In this document: piece after piece, positions 1-6,446 of the stretch
How positions within the stretch are numbered: position 1 is the first letter of the stretch
How the letters are laid out: every line of letters begins with the position of its first letter
Source: Candidatus Bathyarchaeota archaeon
GTDB taxonomy: Archaea > Thermoproteota > Bathyarchaeia > TCS64
Length of the DNA: 43,747 nucleotides
Assembly (NCBI GenBank): GCA_017883585.1
Contig: JADGNG010000013.1
Location: 1 to 43,747 of the forward strand
Reading direction: 5' to 3'
Notes under the pieces: model-generated
The model's database searches: none
Told to the model about the DNA's origin: nothing
The model's input: the letters and a program-made list of their open reading frames with translations, nothing else
Program-made: the position numbers and the translations under genes

Positions 1-27
1 CTTGGTTTCCCTAATCGTTTGAGCTCC

Positions 28-681
28 ATGGGCGGAATCCTCGCCGTTGTTTCCCACCCCGATGATGAAACTTTCGGGTGCGGTGGCACACTCGCGCTGT
101 ACGCGGAAGAGTCGCGAGTTCTGTGCCTGACGTGCAACCCCCGGAATCGTAAGGTGGAGATCGAGAGGGCGTGCAAAGCCCTCGAATTGGCTGAGCCAAT
201 CGTTCTCATGGAAGACAACGTCCAATCTTCGAAGGAACTCATTAAGCGGGTAGCCGACGCGATCGTGACGGAGAGGCCTAGGATAGTCGTCACACACCTG
301 CCCTTCGACTACCACGCCCAGCACAGGGCCACTTACGAGGTCGTAAAGGAGGCTATCGAGTGGGCGGCGCACACGACCACATACAAGGAGCCCCACCTCG
401 TCGAGCGCCTCCTCCTCATGGAGATAAACACCCTAATCCCGAGCCCCCACGTGTTGGTCGACATCTCCGAGACAATGAAAAGAAAAAGGGCCGCGGTCGA
501 GTCCTATGACTCTCAGCTGACTAAATTCCACTGGGGTTACTACCAAAGATTCAGCGATAAAAAGGCGGAGCTGAGGGGAGCCCAGGCAAACTGCGAGTTC
601 GCCGAGGCATTCGTCGAGGAATCGGTGGCAAAGAACGGGCCATTTTACGAGGCTAAGACAACAAAAAATCTGCTGAGGTGA
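28..681 (+). CDS. bshB: PIG-L/LmbE family N-acetylglucosaminide deacetylase, BshB-like
   Basis: Zn-dependent deacetylase of the PIG-L/LmbE family. In bacillithiol synthesis BshB removes the acetyl group from GlcNAc-malate. The family hallmark HPDDE is at residues 10-14 and the second metal-binding stretch HAQH at about residues 96-99; length (about 217 aa) is normal. ATG 28 is chosen because the conserved beta strand begins right after it; an in-frame TTG lies at 19. The 3' end overlaps the next gene by a GTGA junction, so it is almost certainly co-translated with the BshC-like gene, which is what points to thiol synthesis rather than another PIG-L role. Bacterial BshB homologues also act as bacillithiol-conjugate amidases, so this protein could have both roles. 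Family assignment is firm; the substrate is inferred from neighbours. Confidence 0.85.
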   Translation: MGGILAVVSHPDDETFGCGGTLALYAEESRVLCLTCNPRNRKVEIERACKALELAEPIVLMEDNVQSSKELIKRVADAIVTERPRIVVTHLPFDYHAQHRATYEVVKEAIEWAAHTTTYKEPHLVERLLLMEINTLIPSPHVLVDISETMKRKRAAVESYDSQLTKFHWGYYQRFSDKKAELRGAQANCEFAEAFVEESVAKNGPFYEAKTTKNLLR

Positions 682-2414
682 ATGATGTGAGCGAAAACCC
701 CCCTGTACATATACTGTATCAGAAGTACGCGGAGAAGGACCCGGCCGGTGAGTACGCGACCCGCCTCTGGGGGAGGATACCCCAGAACATGGCTGAGTGC
801 AATAGCTACTTCGGCGAGATAAAGGCGAAGTACGGTGCGCCTTCCCCTGAGCTCGAGGGGCTTAAGAAGGCTGTTAAAAACCAGATGAGAGGGCTTGGGA
901 TACTTACCTCGAGGGCATCGAACAGGATCGACTCCCTTGACAAGGGGGCAGTGGAGACGGGTCAGCAGCCCAACTGCCTTGGTGGACCCAGTTTCATCTT
1001 CAACAAGATCATCTACGTCTCGACCCTCGCGGGCCTCGGGGGGTACGTTCCGCTCTACTACGTGGGTGACTACGACAGTGTCCAGGCTGAATTGATTAAC
1101 ATCCGTATCCCGAGCCCTTCAGCGAGGGGGATGCTCATCGCCTACCCCTCCCCGCCTGAGTTCGAGGGCTCACCCATACGTCGTCTTCCAAACCCCGACG
1201 AGGAGTGGCTCAGGAAGACCCTAGAGAAGATCGAGAGCAACTATCGTGGGCTCCTCAAGGGAGTGGAACCTGCGAGGCAAGATAAGGTGCTCCAGAATCT
1301 CTCCCACGTCTTCACAATAATCAAGGGCGCCTACTACTCGACAGAGAACGTCGCCGACTTCTCCACAAAGATACTCGGATCGGTCCTGAACCTCGAGGCG
1401 GACATGGGCATACCGATGCTCTCGGCCACGGACCCGGTCATCCGGGGCTTCTTCAGGCACGGCTACGAGATGCTGCTCTCAGAGCCCAATAGGAGTAGCT
1501 TCATACGCGCGTCCAACGACGCCGTCGACCTCATCGAGGGGCTCGGATACAGGGCGCAGATCGGTAAGAGGTCGATGGACTACGTCCCCTTCTTCCTGGA
1601 GTGCCAGACTCCGAGCTGCCACGGGAGCAGGGTCGAACTGAAGTATCATGCGGGCTCCGGCTCTATATCGGGTATCGAGGGGAAGTGCCCGAGGTGTGAA
1701 CAGACGTACAACTACTCGTTCTCAGCGGAGAAGCCGGACATCGAGGAGATAGCCAACATCGTAACGCCTAGGGTAGACTCCCGCCAAGTCGTTGTCGACT
1801 CGGTTATCCCCATTTTGGGGCACGTCGGCGGGCCTGGTGAGACTGGTTATTACGCTGAGGTCATACCCGGCGTCTCCCAGCTAGGGATACCCTTCCCCAC
1901 CTACACCCGTTATGCTAGGGTATTCTACAATACACCGTGGAATGAGGTCGCGGGTAGGAACCTAGAGGCGAAGGGATACACAACGCTGGCGCGGAGGGAG
2001 CTTTTCGACGCCCTCGCGTCGTGGGTTGAGGCGAAGAAGGCGACCAACGTCGAGAGCATCGCTCAGGCCCACGGTAATATCCGGAAGGTCATCGACGAGA
2101 CCTACGCTGCGTTGAGCAAGGCGAAGACGGACGCCGAGTCGGAGGTTGAAGCCATTAAGCCAAGGCTTGGTGACCCCACGACGAGGGCCGCCCTTATGCA
2201 AGAGATGAAGATGAAGCAGGCGCAGGCACAGGAGTTGGACGGATACCTATCCTACGCCTTCGGCCGCTTCGCCCCCGAGAAGTTCGGGCAGGAGGTCAGC
2301 TGGGCGTGGATAGACCTCGCCCTCGCCTCGGGGTTAGGGGAGAATGTCGAAATATATAGGCGGCTTTACGGCGGCTGGACACCGAACTCTACGTATTTTT
2401 ATGTCAACCTCTAG
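678..2414 (+). CDS. bshC: BshC-like putative cysteine ligase (bacillithiol synthesis)
   Basis: Homologue of BshC (COG4365), a class I aminoacyl-tRNA-synthetase-like enzyme that adds cysteine to GlcN-malate in the last step of bacillithiol synthesis. The most recognisable block is VGGPGETGYYAEV followed by the QLGIPFP stretch, equivalent to the GGPGE/AGPGE-YWA-QLG region of bacterial BshC. The segment QQPNCLGGPSFIFNKI near residue 100 matches the BshC N-terminal QQ-glycine loop. At 578 aa it is somewhat longer than the usual ~540. An insertion carries four cysteines (C309, C314, C337, C340) arranged like a zinc ribbon. It ends with a helical, probably coiled-coil region (about residues 455-520). 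It starts at GTG 678, overlapping the bshB stop, and its last 11 bases overlap the convergent bshA gene. Confidence 0.82.
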   Translation: MNDVSENPPVHILYQKYAEKDPAGEYATRLWGRIPQNMAECNSYFGEIKAKYGAPSPELEGLKKAVKNQMRGLGILTSRASNRIDSLDKGAVETGQQPNCLGGPSFIFNKIIYVSTLAGLGGYVPLYYVGDYDSVQAELINIRIPSPSARGMLIAYPSPPEFEGSPIRRLPNPDEEWLRKTLEKIESNYRGLLKGVEPARQDKVLQNLSHVFTIIKGAYYSTENVADFSTKILGSVLNLEADMGIPMLSATDPVIRGFFRHGYEMLLSEPNRSSFIRASNDAVDLIEGLGYRAQIGKRSMDYVPFFLECQTPSCHGSRVELKYHAGSGSISGIEGKCPRCEQTYNYSFSAEKPDIEEIANIVTPRVDSRQVVVDSVIPILGHVGGPGETGYYAEVIPGVSQLGIPFPTYTRYARVFYNTPWNEVAGRNLEAKGYTTLARRELFDALASWVEAKKATNVESIAQAHGNIRKVIDETYAALSKAKTDAESEVEAIKPRLGDPTTRAALMQEMKMKQAQAQELDGYLSYAFGRFAPEKFGQEVSWAWIDLALASGLGENVEIYRRLYGGWTPNSTYFYVNL

Positions 2415-3522
2415 GTGCTGAGACCGTCTCGAAGGTCTCGATGTATTGGTTGACAACTTTCTCCGCCGTGTATTTTTCTAGAACAGTCTTGCGTGCGTTC
2501 TCGCCTAGCTTTGTCCTCAGCATTGAGTCCCTATAAAGACGGAGTATCGCCTGGGCTAGTTTCTCCGGCTGCTTTGAGGGGACTAGTAACCCGTTACTGC
2601 CTTCGTCTATGATTTCGAGCACGCCTCCGACCTCGGTCGCCACCATTGGTAGCCCCGTGCTCATCCCTTCAAGTAGCGTCAGCGGGGCGCTTTCCGTCTC
2701 GCTGCATAGCACCCCTATATCGCTACATCGCATGAGGTTTGGGATGTCGCTCCTGAACCCAGTCAGGGTCACATTTCTGCGTAGTCCGAGGCTGTCTACC
2801 AGCTTCTCTACTCCAGGCCTGTCCGGGCCATCCCCCACGAGTGTCAATCTAGCCTTGGGTTCCTTTTTAACCACGAAAGCCATGGCTTGGACGAGGTCAG
2901 GTACCCGCTTCACAGGGCGGAAGTTACTCACGTGGATAATGCGGCCGCACTCGTCATAGTCAGCCTTAGCGGCATCGCATGGTGCTGGGGCGAAGGCCTG
3001 GGTGTCGACGAAGTTCGGTATCACCTTGACCTCACGCTCGATTCCAAGCCGCTCATACGCCTCCCTCTGTATGAACTTGGAGACCGCAGTCACGGCGTCC
3101 GCCTTCTCGATGCTATGGTTGTTGACGATCTGGTAACTTGGGTCGCTGCCGAGTATTGTGACGTCACTGCCGTGAAGGGTCACAACGTAGGGGACACCTG
3201 TTATCTCACGGGCGAGGTAAGCGGCGGTGGCGTGTGGGATCGCGTAGTGGACATTGAGGACTTCCAGCTTCTCCTGCTTCGATACCCTCGCCATCTCTGA
3301 GCCGAGCGCCACCGTGTACGGGGGATACTTGAACAGGGGATACTCGAGGACGTTGACAAGGTGGATGTGGACGTTCTCCTGGTCGATGCCCTGGACGGCG
3401 AACGGGCGCTCGTAGGTGATGAAGTGGATGTCGTGGCCCCTCTGGGCGAACTCGACGCCGAGCCTCGTGGCGAGTATTCCGCTGCCGCCGACGCCGGGGT
3501 AACAGGTTATGCCTATCCTCGT
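2404..3522 (-). CDS. bshA: BshA-like GT4 glycosyltransferase (GlcNAc-malate synthase)
   Basis: GT4 enzyme closely resembling BshA, which joins UDP-GlcNAc to L-malate. Read from 3522 it begins RIGITCYPGVGGSGILATRL, the BshA N-terminal glycine loop. It continues through HYAIPHATAAYLA, TLHGSDVTILG, HVSNFRPVKRV, LVGDGP and the catalytic E-x7-E (ESAPLTLLE) to a C-terminal amphipathic helix: about 372 aa, the family's normal size. The first canonical start in frame is GTG 3312, which would delete about 70 residues of the conserved N-terminal domain. Between that GTG and the in-frame TAG at 3535-3537 there is no ATG, GTG or TTG. ACG 3522-3520 sits directly before RIGIT, 8 nt after a GGGGG tract. A one-base indel after TTG 3526, or an ATA start at 3516, are alternatives. 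The function is firm, the start is not. Confidence 0.85.
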   Translation of the reverse strand, partial: TRIGITCYPGVGGSGILATRLGVEFAQRGHDIHFITYERPFAVQGIDQENVHIHLVNVLEYPLFKYPPYTVALGSEMARVSKQEKLEVLNVHYAIPHATAAYLAREITGVPYVVTLHGSDVTILGSDPSYQIVNNHSIEKADAVTAVSKFIQREAYERLGIEREVKVIPNFVDTQAFAPAPCDAAKADYDECGRIIHVSNFRPVKRVPDLVQAMAFVVKKEPKARLTLVGDGPDRPGVEKLVDSLGLRRNVTLTGFRSDIPNLMRCSDIGVLCSETESAPLTLLEGMSTGLPMVATEVGGVLEIIDEGSNGLLVPSKQPEKLAQAILRLYRDSMLRTKLGENARKTVLEKYTAEKVVNQYIETFETVSAPRG

Positions 3523-3581
3523 GCAAGATGCCCCCTAACAGATAGGGTGACTAGAAAGGTGAAATAAAAGGGGATGGGTGG

Positions 3582-4040
3582 CTACTTGGTGCCCTTAATC
3601 CTCTTCTCGACGCCGAGGATGGCCGCGATCTGCCCCTCGTGATGGACTATCTCACTCACCATCAGCATGAGGTAGAACTCGCGCGGTTTCTTACCCGCCC
3701 AAGCCTCTACTTCCTCGTCGAGCTTGTCGTTAGTCAGCTTGTTCAGGCCAGCATTGAGCTTTCTATGCCCTTTCTCGATGTCGGCCATGATCTTCTCCAT
3801 CTTGTACTTCGGGTTGCCGACGTAGTCCTTCGGCCAGTCCTTCGGCGGAGCCTCGCCGAGGAACTTTGGGAGGGCGACGTTCAGCTCCTCGCTCAGGTGG
3901 GTGAGTATCCACCTGATCGTGTTGGCCTGCGTGCAGCTCTTCCAGTCGAGTTGCTCGGGCTTCAGGGTCTTCGTCGCGCTACCTAGCCTGTCGAATCCTA
4001 TCTGTGCGAAGTCTTTTATCATCTTCGTCTTTACAGTCAT
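3582..4040 (-). CDS. DinB/YfiT-superfamily protein, candidate thiol S-transferase
   Basis: A 152-residue four-helix-bundle protein of the DinB/S-transferase-like superfamily. It has the metal-site histidine H48 (in LTHLSEE) and the C-terminal signature EIVHHEGQI (E130, H133, H134). Where most members have H-x3-H, the first ligand position here is Glu. The superfamily includes the B. subtilis bacillithiol S-transferase BstA (YfiT) and mycothiol-dependent enzymes. Lying 60 bp upstream of bshA on the same strand, this is a good candidate for a bacillithiol-type S-transferase. The start ATG follows a GGTGG ribosome site (tctGGTGGttaaATG). A paralogue lies just upstream. Superfamily membership is clear; the reaction is inferred from context. 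Confidence 0.75.
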   Translation of the reverse strand: MTVKTKMIKDFAQIGFDRLGSATKTLKPEQLDWKSCTQANTIRWILTHLSEELNVALPKFLGEAPPKDWPKDYVGNPKYKMEKIMADIEKGHRKLNAGLNKLTNDKLDEEVEAWAGKKPREFYLMLMVSEIVHHEGQIAAILGVEKRIKGTK

Positions 4041-4078
4041 TTAACCACCAGAATTCCGCATTAAAATCAGTTGAAATT

Positions 4079-4090
4079 GATATATAATAC
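4079..4090 (-). promoter_or_regulatory. TATA-type promoter for the DinB-like gene (and possibly bshA)
   Basis: Read on the minus strand the segment is a strong archaeal TATA element (tattatatatc) in an otherwise GC-rich region. It lies about 40 bp upstream of the DinB-like ATG, leaving a short leader that contains the GGTGG ribosome site. No strong terminator is seen between this gene and bshA, so both may be served from here, although a weaker TATA-like run (cttttattt) lies at about 3562-3572. Confidence 0.55.
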
Positions 4091-4120
4091 TACGCATTTT
4101 TTGGCCTATTTTGACCACTT

Positions 4121-4606
4121 TCAGCAGTCGGCGAGGAAGTTAGGGTCCTTCGCCGTGAAGCGTTTCACGGTTCCCCTGATGTAGGCTATCTGCCCCTTAT
4201 GGTGGATGATCTCGCCTATATAGGCAAAGAGACCAACTTTTCGCTTCTTGGTGCCTCCCCACAGCGGGATCTCCTCCTCTAGCTGGGCGTCTGTGAGCTT
4301 GCCGATGCCGTCTAGGGTTGCCCCCTTCCCCATGGCCAGGTCCTCCATATACTTCTGGATGCTGTAGTGCCTGTCCTTGTAGTCATCAAGCCATCCAGAA
4401 GGCTTGTAGTTCGGGTCGCCCTTGATTATACGCGGGATCGCCGTGTTGCTGATCCTACATAGATGGTTTACGATCCACTCGATGTTGTTTGACTCCTCCG
4501 TCGGCTTGTACATCGCCTCCTTCTCATCTAACCCCTTCAGGGCCTCCTCCAACGAGTTGAAGTGGTACTCGGCTAGCTCCTTCAGAATCTGTGCTTTCGC
4601 TGACAA
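4121..4606 (-). CDS. DinB/YfiT-superfamily protein, second copy
   Basis: A 161-residue paralogue of the neighbouring DinB-like protein with the same layout: H48 in VNHL and a C-terminal EIIHHKGQI (E132, H135, H136), again with Glu in place of the first His of the usual H-x3-H metal pair. The start is TTG 4606. The two copies are clearly diverged rather than a recent duplication. Its place upstream of bshA on the same strand suggests a role in thiol conjugation or detoxification; two copies could handle different electrophiles. The membership call is secure; the specific function is inference. Confidence 0.72.
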   Translation of the reverse strand: MSAKAQILKELAEYHFNSLEEALKGLDEKEAMYKPTEESNNIEWIVNHLCRISNTAIPRIIKGDPNYKPSGWLDDYKDRHYSIQKYMEDLAMGKGATLDGIGKLTDAQLEEEIPLWGGTKKRKVGLFAYIGEIIHHKGQIAYIRGTVKRFTAKDPNFLADC

Positions 4607-4707
4607 GTGATTAACCTGGAGAATCTTAGGCGTTGCGGTTAAATTGCTTATCGCTTCTGGGCGAAGGCGTTATAGGTCATTGGCTTTTCCATATTCAGGA
4701 AGAAGGC

Positions 4708-5208
4708 ATGTTTCAGGAGACTCTCGTAATTCTGAAGCCGGACGCACTCGAGAGGAACCTCGTGGGGACTATCATCGACAGGTTCGAGAGGGCTGGTCTA
4801 CACATCATCGACATACGCTACTATCGCAGGGTGAATGAGGCTATTCTCAGGAAGCATTACCCGGACTCGATGGCGGAGGGGCTCGGTAAGAAGGCGCAGC
4901 TCGCCTATCCCGGGATAACCGACGCGAAGGCGCACGGGTTGAAGGTGCTCGAGAGGCTTAGGAAGTACTTCACTCGTAGCCCCGTTATCGCCATAAGGTT
5001 TGGGGGTGAGGAGGCCATACAGACCGTGAGGGAGGTCACGGGGTACACCGACCCGACCACGGCGGAGAAGGGTACGATTCGGGGTGACTTCGGCGTCGAC
5101 TCAATAGCGAAGAGCACCGCCGAGTGGCGGGCTTGCGAGAACCTCATACACGCCTCGGGCAACCCAGAGGAGGCTAAGTCGGAGCTCGCCCTCTGGTTCC
5201 CAGAATAA
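4708..5208 (+). CDS. ndk: nucleoside diphosphate kinase
   Basis: Transfers the terminal phosphate of NTPs to NDPs through a phosphohistidine. It starts METLVILKPDALER-like (MFQETLVILKPDALERN), carries RGDFG and the active-site histidine block NLIHASGNPEEA. ATG 4708 is chosen because it follows an AGGAAGAAGG ribosome site and is where homology begins; the frame is open for 25 more codons upstream. The 166-aa product is longer than the usual ~150. Extra residues lie after the HYPDSMAEGLGKK segment and around DSIAKSTAEWRACENL near the active site. In many archaea ndk sits with L7Ae-S28e-L24e; here it is about 10 kb away, next to the thiol genes. Confidence 0.93.
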   Translation: MFQETLVILKPDALERNLVGTIIDRFERAGLHIIDIRYYRRVNEAILRKHYPDSMAEGLGKKAQLAYPGITDAKAHGLKVLERLRKYFTRSPVIAIRFGGEEAIQTVREVTGYTDPTTAEKGTIRGDFGVDSIAKSTAEWRACENLIHASGNPEEAKSELALWFPE

Positions 5209-5210
5209 AC

Positions 5211-6281
5211 TTACCGATCCTTTTTACCCGCGATAAAGTCCTCAACCCACTGGTGTGCCTGGTCGTCGGGAACCTGCTGGGGCGGGTGCTTGAAGCTGTA
5301 GCTGCTTATCCCGAGGAGTGGGCCGCTTATTCCCCTGTCTAGGGCGATCTTCACGGCCCTCACGACGTCGATGACGACACCACCGCTGTTGGGGCTGTCG
5401 TTGACGAGGAGCTTCGCGTCCATCACGAGTGGGAGGTCGCCGAATGCCTTGCCGTTGATCCTGATATAGCAGACCTTGTGATCCTCGAGGAATGGGACGT
5501 AGTCGCTCGGACCTATCCTTGTGGGCATGTCGTACGGGATGAGGCTCTGGACAGCCTGCGTCTTGCTTACGCGCTTTGTCTTGAGTCTGTTCTCCACCGT
5601 CATGTTTAGGAAGTCTGTGTTGCCGCCGATGTTGAGCTGGTATGTCGAGTCGATCTTGACGCCGCGGTCGTAGAAGAGTCTCGCGAGGACGCGGTGGACG
5701 ATGGTAGCGCCCACCTGGCTCTTGATGTCGTCGCCTGCAACAGGTAGCCCCGCTTTCTCGAACTTTTTCGCCCAAACGGGGACGCTGCAAATGAACTCGG
5801 GGATGCAGTTGACGAAGGCGCAGTCAGCGTCTAGGGCGGCTTGAGCGTAAATCTGGGTGCCCTTTGCGCTGCCGACTGGGAGGTAGTTTACGAGCATGTC
5901 CGCGTCGCTCTCCTTGAGTATCTGAGCGACATCGACGGTCTCGATGCTCTTGTCTGCGTGGAAGGCCTCGAACATATGTGGGGCGACGCCATCACTTATT
6001 GGGCCGGCGTATACCTTTGCTCCTGTCTTTGGCACGTCACTGAACTTGGCACAGCAGTTGGGGGGTGCCCAGATCGCGTCGGCTAGGTCCTTCCCGATCT
6101 TCTGCTGGTTTACCTCGAATGCGGCGACGAACTTGACGTCCCGTATGTGGTAGTCTCCGAAGCGTGCATGCATTACCCCGGGGATATCCTCGTCCTTCTC
6201 GACGTTCTTGTAGAACTCGACGCCCTGTACGAGGGCGGAGGCACAGTTACCGACGCCGGCAATGGCTACCTTGATGACCGT
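5211..6281 (-). CDS. ino1: myo-inositol-1-phosphate synthase, apparent ACG start
   Basis: Converts glucose-6-phosphate to L-myo-inositol-1-phosphate with NAD as cofactor. It supplies inositol for archaeal phospholipid headgroups or compatible solutes. Read from 6281 the protein starts VIKVAIAGVGNCASALVQG, the NAD-binding loop. It continues through HARFGDYHIRDVKFVAAFE, the DIKSQVGATIVHR stretch, LNIGGNTDF and DSPNSGG, all typical of the archaeal/actinobacterial Ino1 type; about 356 aa is the expected size. The first canonical start (ATG 6173) would remove the NAD-binding loop. No ATG, GTG or TTG lies in frame between that ATG and an upstream TAG. ACG 6281-6279 stands 7 nt after a perfect GGAGG, so an ACG start (or an ATG-to-ACG base error) is the best reading. 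Confidence 0.9.
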   Translation of the reverse strand, partial: TVIKVAIAGVGNCASALVQGVEFYKNVEKDEDIPGVMHARFGDYHIRDVKFVAAFEVNQQKIGKDLADAIWAPPNCCAKFSDVPKTGAKVYAGPISDGVAPHMFEAFHADKSIETVDVAQILKESDADMLVNYLPVGSAKGTQIYAQAALDADCAFVNCIPEFICSVPVWAKKFEKAGLPVAGDDIKSQVGATIVHRVLARLFYDRGVKIDSTYQLNIGGNTDFLNMTVENRLKTKRVSKTQAVQSLIPYDMPTRIGPSDYVPFLEDHKVCYIRINGKAFGDLPLVMDAKLLVNDSPNSGGVVIDVVRAVKIALDRGISGPLLGISSYSFKHPPQQVPDDQAHQWVEDFIAGKKDR

Positions 6282-6293
6282 TTCAGTTCCTCC
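6279..6293 (-). promoter_or_regulatory. Shine-Dalgarno GGAGG placed on an ACG codon
   Basis: GGAGG occupies 6293-6289 on the minus strand and the next in-frame codon at optimal spacing (7 nt) is ACG 6281-6279, followed by GTC ATC AAG, the conserved Ino1 N-terminus. This ribosome site decides the start of ino1. Confidence 0.7.
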
Positions 6294-6446
6294 AATGGCG
6301 CCCGCGTTAACAATAGGCTGAGGCGATACCCGTTTAAGGGTTTCCCAGAAAAGATGGGTGGGCTAGGACAGTGTATTCTTGACGACACGCGTGCGTGTCC
6401 GGAAATATCCATGGCAGAGACGTTGGGTGATGGTGGATATAAGAGG

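Noticed and set aside
678-2414. BshC-like protein as a class I lysyl-tRNA synthetase or other aaRS because of the zinc ribbon
   Set aside because: No HIGH or KMSKS motif is seen, whereas the GGPGE...QLG block and the genomic partners are those of BshC.
3206-3526. Arg/Pro-rich minus-strand ORF starting at TTG 3526
   Set aside because: It is an out-of-frame shadow of bshA; the bshA frame carries all conserved motifs.
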